Shown here: piece by piece, positions 17,559 to 26,114 of the stretch
Numbering within the stretch: position 1 is the stretch's first letter
Layout of the letters: the number at the start of each line of letters is the position of its first letter
Assembly: GCA_009735695.1 (NCBI GenBank)
Contig: SRSL01000001.1
Coordinates: 1,240,048-1,304,047, forward strand
Reading direction: 5' to 3'
Source of the DNA: Christiangramia bathymodioli
Lineage (GTDB): Bacteria > Bacteroidota > Bacteroidia > Flavobacteriales > Flavobacteriaceae
DNA: 64,000 nt
The notes under the pieces: model-generated
Told to the model about the DNA's origin: nothing
Databases searched by the model: none
What the model saw: the letters and a program-made list of their open reading frames with translations, nothing else
Program-made: the position numbers and the translations under genes

Positions 17559-18944
17559 ATGAAAGAACGAATCATTATTGGAGTATTTATACTGATTGTT
17601 TTTGGGTTTTCCGGCTGCGTACAAACCGATGATTTTGATCTGCCAGAAATGAAGCCTGTTGAGATCAATTTTGATGGTGAACTAACTAGTATTGAAGCAG
17701 TAAAGGGAAACTTCAATGTCCAAACGGGACAGGTCTTCACATTCAGCAATACAAATGCATGGTTCACGGGCTATGTGATATCCAGCGATGCCGGCGGGAA
17801 TTTTTATAAAGAACTCATCATACAGGATAAGGCCAGTAATCCGGTCGCAGGGATTCAGATTTTGCTGGACGACAATTCCCTGTTCGAAACCTTCAATTTT
17901 GGGAGAAAAGTTTTTGTAAAGCTGGATGGCCTGAGCCTGGGCTATAATAACGGTGTGCTTCAACTGGGGATGAAACAACATGGAGATGTGATTGCGCTGC
18001 CAAATTCTCTTATCGATGATCATGTGATCAGGACGGAAGAAATAGCTGAAATTAGTCCGCTATCCATCAATATTTCAGACCTGAACCCTGACCTGAAAAA
18101 TCTGTATGTAAAAATTGACGATCTTCAATTCGACCGGAACCTGGTAAAGCAGGACCAGGTATTTTCCTTTGCTTCCAATCCTGCCGATCAATACGATGGT
18201 CTCAGGCAGCTTGAAAGTTGTGAAACAGGGGAAACGATCTTGTTGAGCACCAGCACTTTTTCAAATTTCAGGTCGTTGTTGCTTCCGCAGGGATCGGGAA
18301 GTGTTGAGGGTATCCTCACCAGGGATTTTTTCGATGAACGCTATGTGATCATGCTGAATACTCCGGATAAGCTGATGATGGATGGTGAAAGATGCGATCC
18401 TGAATTCCTTGAATGCGCTGATCCTGGGACAGAAGGCTCGCAAATTTTATTTGAAGAGAATTTTGAAGGGGTCACCTCAAATTCCACTTTGAATTCCAGG
18501 GATTGGACCAATGAAAATATTAGCGGCGGTGAAACCAAATTCAAGCCTACTCTTGTTAGCGGAAATCGCGTTCTAAGAATTTCGGCCTATAATACCCTGG
18601 AAAGTCCGCTGGAAGCCTGGCTGGTAACGCCGGAGATAAACCTTTCAGAAACAGAAAATGAACAACTGAGTTTCGATATTCGCTCTTCCTATGATAACGG
18701 TCTATTCTTGAAGGTTTATATAAGCCAGGATTTTACAGGTGATGTTCGTTCAGCTACATGGATTCCTGTAGATGCCGAGATCCCGCTGGGGCCTTCAAAC
18801 CGGAATTCCACCATTTTTACGACTTCGAAGATCAACCTTTCCTGCCTGGAGGGTAAGGTCTGGCTCGCTTTTCAATATTTAGGCTCTGCACCAGATAAGA
18901 CCACAACCTATGATCTGGATAATTTCAGACTTAAAATTGATTAA
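17559..18944 (+). CDS. DUF5689-type surface lipoprotein
   Basis: 461 residues from the ATG at 17559, four bases after the receptor 3 stop; this start gives a lipobox FSGC with Cys20. The N-terminal half matches the DUF5689 pattern (GYVISSDAGGNFYKELIIQD, then IQILLDD and GRKVFVKLDGLSLGY), a beta-rich domain that looks like an OB fold. The C-terminal part from about 300 (ILFEENFEG, DWTNENISGG, AWLVTPEINLS, FDIRSSYDNG) is a jelly-roll domain of the choice-of-anchor/cleaved-adhesin kind. DUF5689 genes are commonly found beside TonB receptors and secreted nucleases in Bacteroidota. Role inferred: substrate capture at the cell surface for receptor 3; nucleic acid binding by the OB-like domain is a hypothesis. 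Confidence 0.85.
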   Translation: MKERIIIGVFILIVFGFSGCVQTDDFDLPEMKPVEINFDGELTSIEAVKGNFNVQTGQVFTFSNTNAWFTGYVISSDAGGNFYKELIIQDKASNPVAGIQILLDDNSLFETFNFGRKVFVKLDGLSLGYNNGVLQLGMKQHGDVIALPNSLIDDHVIRTEEIAEISPLSINISDLNPDLKNLYVKIDDLQFDRNLVKQDQVFSFASNPADQYDGLRQLESCETGETILLSTSTFSNFRSLLLPQGSGSVEGILTRDFFDERYVIMLNTPDKLMMDGERCDPEFLECADPGTEGSQILFEENFEGVTSNSTLNSRDWTNENISGGETKFKPTLVSGNRVLRISAYNTLESPLEAWLVTPEINLSETENEQLSFDIRSSYDNGLFLKVYISQDFTGDVRSATWIPVDAEIPLGPSNRNSTIFTTSKINLSCLEGKVWLAFQYLGSAPDKTTTYDLDNFRLKID

Positions 18945-19023
18945 AAAGAGCATGGAAAATAATTCAAATAAGAATTTTCTATAAAAGCTTTCATTTCAAA
19001 AGTTCGCTAATAGAGAACTTTTA

Positions 19024-19031
19024 TTAATTTT
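19024..19031 (+). promoter_or_regulatory. Possible -7 element for the higBA-like pair (TAATTTTG)
   Basis: Fits TAnnTTTG and lies 12 bases before the toxin ATG, predicting a leader of only a few bases. The -33 region is not recognisable. Confidence 0.4.
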
Positions 19032-19043
19032 GTAACAGGATTA

Positions 19044-19340
19044 ATGAAAAGGATAATTTCTAAAAAAGCTTTAAGGAATTTCTGGGAAAGGTATCCCGAC
19101 TCGGAACAGTATTTAAAAACCTGGTATGAAATTGCGAAAAGCTCCAACTGGAAATCCCCAACCGATATTAAAGCCACATTTGCCAATGCAAGTATATTAA
19201 AGAAAAGCCGAGTCGTTTTCAATATAAAGGGGAATTCATATCGACTGATTGTGAAATTCAATTTTGAGCGAAAATGGGCTTTTATCAGGTTTGTCGGAAC
19301 TCATTCGGAATATGATAATATTGACGCAAACGAGATTTAA
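19044..19340 (+). CDS. higB: HigB-family mRNA interferase toxin
   Basis: 98 residues, matching the HigB_toxin family: N-terminal RIISKKALRNFWERYPDSE, central WKSPTDIKATFANASI and C-terminal FNIKGNSYRLIVKFNFERKW followed by FIRFVGTHSEYD. These are RelE-fold ribonucleases that cleave mRNA on the ribosome. Toxin first, antitoxin second (nine bases later) is the HigBA gene order. All conserved parts are intact. Confidence 0.9.
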   Translation: MKRIISKKALRNFWERYPDSEQYLKTWYEIAKSSNWKSPTDIKATFANASILKKSRVVFNIKGNSYRLIVKFNFERKWAFIRFVGTHSEYDNIDANEI

Positions 19341-19348
19341 ATTTAGTT

Positions 19349-19717
19349 ATGGCAATGAAACCTATAAAAACTGAAAAGGATTATGAAAAAGCCTTAGAAC
19401 GGCTTGAAGTGATATTTGATTCTCCGGCCGATAGTGCAGAAGGAGATGAGGCAGAAATCTTGTCTATGATGATTGAAAATTACGAAAATGAACATTACCC
19501 AATAGAGGCTCCAGACCCAATCGAAGCCATCAAGATTAGAATGGAAGAGATGAATTTGAAACAAAAGGATTTAGTGGGAATGATCGGGGGTAAAAGCAGG
19601 GTTTCCGAAATTCTGAACAGGAAGAAAAGGCTTACAGTAGACATGATCAGGGAACTGGAAAAGAACCTGAATATTTCGGCCTCTGTTTTGGTAAGCAATT
19701 ACCAGTTGTCGAAGTAA
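19349..19717 (+). CDS. higA: HigA-type antitoxin with XRE helix-turn-helix
   Basis: 122 residues. The N-terminal half is an acidic helical toxin-binding region (KDYEKALERLEVIFD); the C-terminal half is a helix-turn-helix (MNLKQKDLVGMIGGKSRVSEILNRKKRL) typical of HigA antitoxins, which neutralise HigB and repress the operon. Two ATG codons (residues 1 and 3) could serve as start. The next gene, mfd, is convergent 19 bases away. Confidence 0.9.
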   Translation: MAMKPIKTEKDYEKALERLEVIFDSPADSAEGDEAEILSMMIENYENEHYPIEAPDPIEAIKIRMEEMNLKQKDLVGMIGGKSRVSEILNRKKRLTVDMIRELEKNLNISASVLVSNYQLSK

Positions 19718-19736
19718 TTTTTGGTTTAATACCTAA

Positions 19737-22700
19737 TTAGCTAATTTCCGGTTGTTCCTGTTTCCTGAAATCCAATGGCTGTAACACTTTCAGCGCTTTT
19801 TCCACCGAAGTGATCTTTTCAAAGGTCAGCAGTAATCTAAGTCCATTTCGGGTTTGCTTTTCCTTCATCTTGCAGGTATGCGGATGAGATTGCACATACT
19901 GCAGGATCCTGGTGAAATTCTTTGTTTGATAGAATCTCGACTTTTGGTCAGCAATAAAGTATCCCACAAATTTACCTTGTTTCATTACCACTCTTTCCAG
20001 TCCAAGATGGGAAGCGATCCATTTGATGCGTACCGAGTTCAAGAGGTCCACTGCCTGGGTTGGTAATTCACCAAAACGGTCAACCAGCTCTGCCTCGAAT
20101 TTTTGAAGCTCCTCTTCGGTCTTCAGCTCATTGAGCTTGGTATAAAGGTTTAGACGTTCAGTAATGTTGTTGATGTAATCGTCAGGAAACAGCAATTCAA
20201 AATCGGTGTCGATCTGGGTATCTTTCACAAAATCCTTTTGCTCCACATCCTCGGTTTCGGCATATAGGTCGCGGAACTCATTTTCTTTCAGTTCTTCGAT
20301 GGCTTCGTTCAGGATCTTCTGGTAGGTGTCGAATCCAATCTCGTTGATGAAACCGCTTTGTTCTCCTCCTAAAAGATCTCCCGCACCGCGGATCTCAAGG
20401 TCCTTCATCGCGATATTGAACCCGCTTCCAAGTTCTGAGAACTGTTCCAGGGCGGTGATCCGTTTTCTGGCGTCTTCGGTCATTGCCGAATAAGGCGGGG
20501 TGATAAAGTAACAGAATGCTTTTTTATTGCTTCGTCCCACACGTCCGCGCATCTGGTGAAGATCAGACAGTCCAAAATTATTGGCGTTATTGATGAAAAT
20601 CGTATTAGCATCCGGAACATCCAATCCGCTTTCCACGATAGTCGTTGAAACCAGTACATCAAATTCACCGTTTATAAAGCTCAGCATCAGTTTTTCCAGT
20701 TTCTTTCCTTCCATTTGCCCGTGGCCCACGCCGATCTTGGCGTCTGGCACCAATCGCTGGATCATCCCGGCAACTTCCTTAATATTTTCCACCCGGTTAT
20801 GGATAAAGAAAACCTGTCCGCCACGCTGAATTTCATAAGAGACAGCGTCCCTGATGACTTCCTCGTTGAACCTTACCACATGCGTTTCTATCGGGTAGCG
20901 GTTGGGTGGAGGAGTGGTAATGGTGGAAAGGTCCCTCGCCGCCATCAGGCTGAATTGTAGGGTCCTTGGAATAGGTGTCGCAGTAAGGGTAAGCGTATCT
21001 ACATTTTCACGGATGGTCTTCAGTTTATCCTTTACAGCAACTCCAAATTTTTGCTCTTCGTCCACGATCAGCAATCCAAGATCCTTGAATTTAACCGATT
21101 TGTTCACCAGCTGGTGGGTTCCAATGATGATATCCACTTTCCCTTCTTCGAGGTCCTGCAAGGTTTCCTTTCGTTCCTTCGCGGTTCTGAACCTGTTCAG
21201 GTAATCGATACGTACCGGGAAATCCTTCAGCCGGTCAGTAAAGGTCTGGTGATGCTGAAACGCCAAAATGGTTGTTGGCACCAGGACAGCAACCTGTTTA
21301 TTATTATCCACGGCCTTGAAAGCAGCACGAATAGCGACCTCGGTCTTTCCGAAGCCAACATCCCCACAAACGAGCCGGTCCATAGGGCGTTCGCTTTCCA
21401 TATCCTTTTTAACCGCCTCGGTAGCCGAACTTTGATCTGGCGTGTCTTCGTACATAAAGGAAGCCTCCAGCTCATGCTGCAAATAGGAATCCGGGTCATA
21501 CTGAAATCCTTTTTCCAGCCTTCTCTTTGCGTAAAGCTTGATCAGGTCGTAAGCGATATGCTTGACCCTTGCTTTGGTCTTTTTCTTTAAATTCTTCCAG
21601 GCGTTGCTACCCAGTTTATAGATCTTTGGCGGTTTCCCGTCCTTCCCATTGAACTTCGAGATCTTGTGAAGGGAATGTATGCTCAGGTACAGGATGTCGC
21701 GTTCGCCATAAATTAATTTAATGGCTTCCTGTTTTTTGCCTTCCACGTCTATCTTCTGAAGTCCGCCAAACTTCCCGATCCCGTGGTCGATATGCGTCAC
21801 ATAATCCCCAACCTCTAGGTTAGTCAGTTCCTTTAAGGTGATCGCCTGTTTCTTGGCGTAACCGTTCTTCAGGTGGAATTTATGATAGCGCTCAAAGATT
21901 TGGTGATCGGTATAGCAAACCGTTTTTGAATCTTCATCGATGAAGCCCTGAAACATCGAAAAAACCGGAGTTTGATATTTTACCTTTTTCTCCTGATCGT
22001 CGAAAATATCATGAAAACGCTTCGCCTGCTGCTCACTTACGCAACATATAAAATTGGTATATCCGGCTTCCTGGTTCTCGATCAGGTTTTCGATCAGGAG
22101 CTCGAATTGTTTATTAAAAGAAGGTTGTGGTTTTGTATTAAACTGAAGCTGCTTCTCAGGTTTCAGGTATGCCTGGTTGCTGAGCTCTACGGCGGTGAAA
22201 TCCAGCAGCTGTTTCTTCAGCAGCTGTTCGTTGCAGAAAAGCTCTTCCGGCTTGCTGTGTTTAACATCTTCTGAAAGTCCTTTGAATGCTTCTTCCGCCT
22301 TTTTAAATAGTTTATTGACTGAAGCTGAAAGCAGGTCCAGGTTTTTGATGTAAACCACCGTCCTGGGAGAAATGTATTTCAGAAAACTTTCTCTGGTCTC
22401 GTCCAGATGCTTGTTTTCCACATTCGGCATGACCGAGATCTTTTTCTTTTTATCGGTAGAAAGCTGGGTTTCCACATCGAAGGTTCGAATGCTGTCTACC
22501 TCGTCGCCAAAGAATTCGATCCGGTAAGGCTCGTCATGGCTAAAAGAGAACACGTCGATAATACCACCACGCACCGAAAATTCGCCCGGTTCGGTCACGA
22601 AATCCACTCGTTTGAACTGGTATTCGAATAGTACCTCGTTCACAAAATCTATGGAAAGTTCGTCACCAACGGCTATTTTCAGGGTGCTTTTATCCAGCTC

Positions 22701-23117
22701 TTTCCTCGTAACCACTTTTTCGAACAGGGCATCGGGATAGGTCACGATGAGGGCCGGTTTCTTCCGCGAATTAATACGGTTAAGCACTTCGGCCCGAAGC
22801 AGTACATTGGCATTGTCGGTCTCCTCGATCTGGTAGGGCCTGCGGTAACTTCCGGGGTAGAAGAGCACATTCTTTTCGCCAACCAACTGCTCGAGATCAT
22901 TCAAATAATAGGCTGCCTCTTCCTTGTCGTTAAAGATCATGAGGAAAGGTCTTTCAGTTTCCTTGAAAGCATTGGCAACCACAAAAGAAAGAGCTGAACC
23001 AACCAAGCCTTTCAGATGTAATTTTAGATCAGATTTTTCAGAATTGGCAATAGCATTTTGCAATTCCTGCTGCAGCGGGGATTGTGCAAAACTCTTGGCG
23101 ATAAGACTAGTACTCAT
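19737..23117 (-). CDS. mfd: Transcription-repair coupling factor
   Basis: 1126 residues. Mfd removes RNA polymerase stalled at lesions and recruits UvrA. Order of domains: UvrB-like N-terminal module (to about 330), RNA-polymerase-interacting CarD-like domain (about 435-510, VGDYVTHIDHGIG), superfamily 2 translocase with Walker A GDVGFGKTEVA (about 582-592), DEEQ box (about 686) and motif VI region QMRGRVGRSNKKAF, then the TRCF C-terminal domain. All motifs look intact. A promoter with both elements ends five bases before the ATG (23123-23154), so the transcript is probably leaderless. Confidence 0.97.
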   Translation of the reverse strand: MSTSLIAKSFAQSPLQQELQNAIANSEKSDLKLHLKGLVGSALSFVVANAFKETERPFLMIFNDKEEAAYYLNDLEQLVGEKNVLFYPGSYRRPYQIEETDNANVLLRAEVLNRINSRKKPALIVTYPDALFEKVVTRKELDKSTLKIAVGDELSIDFVNEVLFEYQFKRVDFVTEPGEFSVRGGIIDVFSFSHDEPYRIEFFGDEVDSIRTFDVETQLSTDKKKKISVMPNVENKHLDETRESFLKYISPRTVVYIKNLDLLSASVNKLFKKAEEAFKGLSEDVKHSKPEELFCNEQLLKKQLLDFTAVELSNQAYLKPEKQLQFNTKPQPSFNKQFELLIENLIENQEAGYTNFICCVSEQQAKRFHDIFDDQEKKVKYQTPVFSMFQGFIDEDSKTVCYTDHQIFERYHKFHLKNGYAKKQAITLKELTNLEVGDYVTHIDHGIGKFGGLQKIDVEGKKQEAIKLIYGERDILYLSIHSLHKISKFNGKDGKPPKIYKLGSNAWKNLKKKTKARVKHIAYDLIKLYAKRRLEKGFQYDPDSYLQHELEASFMYEDTPDQSSATEAVKKDMESERPMDRLVCGDVGFGKTEVAIRAAFKAVDNNKQVAVLVPTTILAFQHHQTFTDRLKDFPVRIDYLNRFRTAKERKETLQDLEEGKVDIIIGTHQLVNKSVKFKDLGLLIVDEEQKFGVAVKDKLKTIRENVDTLTLTATPIPRTLQFSLMAARDLSTITTPPPNRYPIETHVVRFNEEVIRDAVSYEIQRGGQVFFIHNRVENIKEVAGMIQRLVPDAKIGVGHGQMEGKKLEKLMLSFINGEFDVLVSTTIVESGLDVPDANTIFINNANNFGLSDLHQMRGRVGRSNKKAFCYFITPPYSAMTEDARKRITALEQFSELGSGFNIAMKDLEIRGAGDLLGGEQSGFINEIGFDTYQKILNEAIEELKENEFRDLYAETEDVEQKDFVKDTQIDTDFELLFPDDYINNITERLNLYTKLNELKTEEELQKFEAELVDRFGELPTQAVDLLNSVRIKWIASHLGLERVVMKQGKFVGYFIADQKSRFYQTKNFTRILQYVQSHPHTCKMKEKQTRNGLRLLLTFEKITSVEKALKVLQPLDFRKQEQPEIS

Positions 23118-23122
23118 TGCCG

Positions 23123-23154
23123 CAAAGATAATTTCAAGGAAAAAGCCCTACAAC
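23123..23154 (-). promoter_or_regulatory. mfd promoter, leaderless type
   Basis: On the minus strand GTTG (23154-23151), a 20-base spacer and TATCTTTG (23130-23123) match the Bacteroidota TTTG-N20-TAnnTTTG promoter with one change. Only five bases separate the -7 element from the mfd ATG at 23117, placing the expected transcription start at or next to the start codon. Confidence 0.65.
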
Positions 23155-23261
23155 TCTATCAGGAATTTTTAACGATTAAATAGCATTTCAGCTTTTTTAC
23201 CATTTTGCTAACGCTGTTTCCCTGAAATCTTGGGTATTTTCACTCAAAATGAAAGTTTTCT

Positions 23262-24617
23262 ATGGGATTCGAGGAATTTGATGTTTTCGTGATAGGGACC
23301 GGGACCGCCGGGAAAAGTGTAGCTAAGGAATGCGTGGCCGAAGGACTGAAAGTTGCCATTGCCGATAACCGGGAATTTGGAGGTACCTGTGCCAACAGGG
23401 GATGCGATCCTAAAAAGGTCCTGGTTGGACTTACAGAGATCCTGGAACGATCCCGGAAAATGCAGGGAAATGGGATCACCAACATGCCCGGATTCAGCTG
23501 GAAAGATCTCATGGAGTTTAAAAAGAAATTCACCTCTGCGGTACCGGCTGCTACCGAAAAGGATCTGGATAAACTGGGTATCAAAATGTACCACCAGTCC
23601 CCTAAATTTTTGGATGAAAATACCCTTTCAGTAGAAGGGAAGACCGTAAAAGCCAAAAAAATAGTGATCGCTACCGGTCAGAAGCCCCTGGAATTACCAA
23701 TTCCGGGTAGGCATTTGCCAATTGTAAGCGATGATTTCCTGGAGCTGGAAGAATTACCAGCATCCATGATCTTTATCGGGGCAGGTTATATTGGAATGGA
23801 ATTCTCGCATATTGCCGCGAGATGCGGAGTGAAGGTTACGGTGGTAGATACAGTTTCCAGAGCCCTCTACAACTTCGATGAAGATATGGTGAATTACCTC
23901 ATGCAGGCTTCGGAAGATATCGGTATCGAATTCATTTTTAATGCCGAGGTAACCGAAATTGAAAAACTGAGAAAGAATTACAGAGTCAAAGCCATTCAGG
24001 AAGGGAAGGAAATATCCTTAAAAGCCGAAATGGTGGTCAATTGTGCCGGACGTGTCCCCGCCATAGACGAACTGGACCTTGAAAAAGGAAAGGTGGAATT
24101 CAATAAAAAAGGGGTGGTTGTGAATGAGCATTTGCAGAGCCCTACCAATAAAAACGTATATGCCTGCGGAGATGTTTCGGCCAGCGAAGGTTTGCCTTTA
24201 ACCCCGCTTTCTTCCCAGGAAGCACGAATCGTTGCTGCCAATATCCTGAATAAAGACCGGGCAAAAAAAGTGGATTATCCTCCTCAGCCATCGGTTGTAT
24301 TTACGATTCCTAACCTTGCTTCCGTAGGCCTGAATGAAAAACAGGCTCGCGAAAAAGGCTATGATTTCAAAGTAGAAATGAAGAATGTACCAAAATGGTT
24401 CAATGCGAAGCGCATCAACGATTCCTATTATGCATATAAGACTCTCGTGGACAAAGAGACCGGTTTAATCCTCGGAGCACACCTGTTAAGCAACGAGGCT
24501 TCAGAAATGATCAATATGTTCGTGATGGCGATGTGCGGAAAACTGGATTGCCGAACCCTTAAGGGAATGATCTTTTCCTATCCAAGCTGGGCAAGTGATA
24601 TCAAGGCGATGGTCTAA
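23262..24617 (+). CDS. Pyridine nucleotide-disulfide oxidoreductase, glutathione reductase-like
   Basis: 451 residues. N-terminal FAD site IGTGTAGKSVAKE, redox disulfide Cys43/Cys48 in GGTCANRGC (CxxxxC, class I enzymes such as glutathione reductase, lipoamide dehydrogenase and mercuric reductase), NAD(P) site IGAGYIGMEFSHIAARCG and ACGDVSA near the FAD. The dimerisation domain ends in SYPSWASDIKAMV instead of the canonical HPTxxE segment, so the His-Glu acid-base pair is missing. The physiological substrate is unknown; no lipoyl or glutathione genes are nearby. Monocistronic, with heptad-repeat sequence immediately downstream. Confidence 0.85.
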   Translation: MGFEEFDVFVIGTGTAGKSVAKECVAEGLKVAIADNREFGGTCANRGCDPKKVLVGLTEILERSRKMQGNGITNMPGFSWKDLMEFKKKFTSAVPAATEKDLDKLGIKMYHQSPKFLDENTLSVEGKTVKAKKIVIATGQKPLELPIPGRHLPIVSDDFLELEELPASMIFIGAGYIGMEFSHIAARCGVKVTVVDTVSRALYNFDEDMVNYLMQASEDIGIEFIFNAEVTEIEKLRKNYRVKAIQEGKEISLKAEMVVNCAGRVPAIDELDLEKGKVEFNKKGVVVNEHLQSPTNKNVYACGDVSASEGLPLTPLSSQEARIVAANILNKDRAKKVDYPPQPSVVFTIPNLASVGLNEKQAREKGYDFKVEMKNVPKWFNAKRINDSYYAYKTLVDKETGLILGAHLLSNEASEMINMFVMAMCGKLDCRTLKGMIFSYPSWASDIKAMV

Positions 24618-24672
24618 AAATTCAAGATTCCAGATTTAAGATTCAAGATTTCAAGTTCAAGATTCAAAAATT
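24618..24672. repeat. Degenerate heptad repeat (AAGATTC-like)
   Basis: The gap between the convergent oxidoreductase and membrane protein genes is built of units such as AAGATTC, CAGATTT, AAGATTC and AAGTTC in head-to-tail order. Similar AT-rich stretches occur at 28099-28167, around 40456-40490 and at 43575-43612. Confidence 0.6.
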
Positions 24673-25465
24673 AAGATTCTGAATTGAGCAATTTGGAGAT
24701 CGGGTTGGTCTTTCTGTTCAGGAAGCCATGATAAGCGACATTCAGGAAGAGTAGGATCGCGCCGGCAATTGCCGTATTGGCGATTAGATCTTCGCTTCCG
24801 TTATGCCTTACATAGATCGCAATAAGAGCCCAAATGCCTACAGCCGCGAATTCCCTCATATTTCTAAGCCAGATCATCAACAAATTGATGATCACCGCTA
24901 CTCCTATCATGATCACCGTCCATTCTACTTCGGTAAAGATCGCCCCATCCCATCCAACTTTGGCCAGGTAGGAGGCCATATTGGCGATAGAGGCTACCGC
25001 GATCCAGCCTGAATACAGGCAGATAGGCCACCAGTAAAAAGCGATTACCTGTATAGGCGCATCCCAGCGTTCCATATTATTATTGATCACGATCTTCAGT
25101 AATTTAGCAAGGATCAGGAACATGATTATGACCGAAATGGCTATGTATTCATAGAGCCAGGCTACCAGCCAGAGGCAGGTTCCCAAATTGGCAATGATGA
25201 ACCAGCCGGAAGTGTTCTTGATGAAATCGGTATATTTTCCGTGGTTATAGGCCTGGTAGACCATAAAGACGCTAAACGCCAGCAGCGATAAATATATAAG
25301 TCCCCATATGGAAAATGCATATCCGGCCGGAGTAAAAAGATTGGAATATTTGTCGCTTAACTCACCAACAGTGGTTCCGTTGATCCTTCCGGTCTGCGCG
25401 AAAAAATTCAGGATAATGGCTAGAATAACGGAAAACAGATTAAAAACAGCTAGTTTTTTGACCAT
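24671..25465 (-). CDS. TspO/MBR-like tryptophan-rich membrane protein
   Basis: 264 residues with about eight hydrophobic helices. The N-terminal region (GELSDKYSNLFTPAGYAFSI followed by WGLIYLSL) and the WWPICLYSGWIAVASIAN segment match long Bacteroidota relatives of the tryptophan-rich sensory protein TspO, which are longer than the roughly 160-residue classical form. Ligand and role are unknown; tetrapyrrole binding is known for TspO but not shown here. The start lies 12 bases downstream of the PdeM-like gene stop on the same strand, so an operon with that gene and the aminotransferase is likely. Confidence 0.75.
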   Translation of the reverse strand: MVKKLAVFNLFSVILAIILNFFAQTGRINGTTVGELSDKYSNLFTPAGYAFSIWGLIYLSLLAFSVFMVYQAYNHGKYTDFIKNTSGWFIIANLGTCLWLVAWLYEYIAISVIIMFLILAKLLKIVINNNMERWDAPIQVIAFYWWPICLYSGWIAVASIANMASYLAKVGWDGAIFTEVEWTVIMIGVAVIINLLMIWLRNMREFAAVGIWALIAIYVRHNGSEDLIANTAIAGAILLFLNVAYHGFLNRKTNPISKLLNSES

Positions 25466-25477
25466 AGGAGGTAAAAT

Positions 25478-26113
25478 TTAGTTCACTAAAATTACCTCTT
25501 TTCCGGTGATCGCAAAAATCTGCTCCTTTTCTCCAGGATCCATAAAGTAATTACCAGTAAACTCTCCGAAGGCAGGAAGAATTAATTGATCTTCTGAAAG
25601 GAAAAAACAAGACAGTTTCAATAATTGTCTTCCAGGACCTTTCATTTTATAGCCGGGATGAATATGTCCGCAAATGTTGAAGGCCTCCGCATCGCTTTCT
25701 GGATGATGAGTTAATTTAAATCCATTTACTTTTACCAGATCGTGAACCGAAATTCCCAGGTCTTCGTATAAAAGTGGAGAAATGATATCGTGGTTACCGG
25801 CGATTAAATGAATTTGGTTATTGTTGCTTGTCACCCATTGGCTGAAAAGATCCCATTCCTTATTGATGGAACTGTGAAAAAGATCTCCCAGGAACACCAC
25901 ATGTTCCGGATCGAATTCTTTTAGGAGCAGATCCATTTTATTAAAATTGATCTTGATAGCCTCTACCGGGACCGCACTACCATGCTTCCTGAAATGAGAA
26001 ACCTTTCCAAGGTGAACGTCTGCAATAAGCAATACTTCCTGTTCTACCCAGTAAGCTGCGCCAGTTGGATGAAGCACAAAATGCTCACCCTTGATCTTAA
26101 TTGTGAAACTCAT
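25478..26113 (-). CDS. pdeM: PdeM-type metallophosphoesterase (ligase-associated family)
   Basis: 211 residues with the dinuclear-metal phosphoesterase motifs: ADVHLGK near the N-terminus, FLGDLFHS, AGNHD and GHIHPGY. The LIADVHLGKVSHFRKHG stretch is typical of the family named ligase-associated DNA damage response endonuclease PdeM. The usual partners (ATP-dependent ligase, Lhr-type helicase, exonuclease) are not in this window, so a DNA repair role is by homology only. It abuts the aminotransferase stop with one base between. Confidence 0.82.
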   Translation of the reverse strand: MSFTIKIKGEHFVLHPTGAAYWVEQEVLLIADVHLGKVSHFRKHGSAVPVEAIKINFNKMDLLLKEFDPEHVVFLGDLFHSSINKEWDLFSQWVTSNNNQIHLIAGNHDIISPLLYEDLGISVHDLVKVNGFKLTHHPESDAEAFNICGHIHPGYKMKGPGRQLLKLSCFFLSEDQLILPAFGEFTGNYFMDPGEKEQIFAITGKEVILVN

Positions 26114-26114
26114 C

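Noticed and set aside
19044-19717. higBA pair as part of a defence island
   Set aside because: It stands alone between a TonB receptor operon and mfd; no restriction, Abi or phage genes adjoin it.
21051-21590. Open frame of 179 codons antisense to mfd
   Set aside because: It is the mirror of well conserved Mfd helicase motifs, has no family features and no promoter; a codon-bias shadow.
24618-24672. Possible CRISPR array
   Set aside because: Units are about seven bases, degenerate and without spacers or cas genes.
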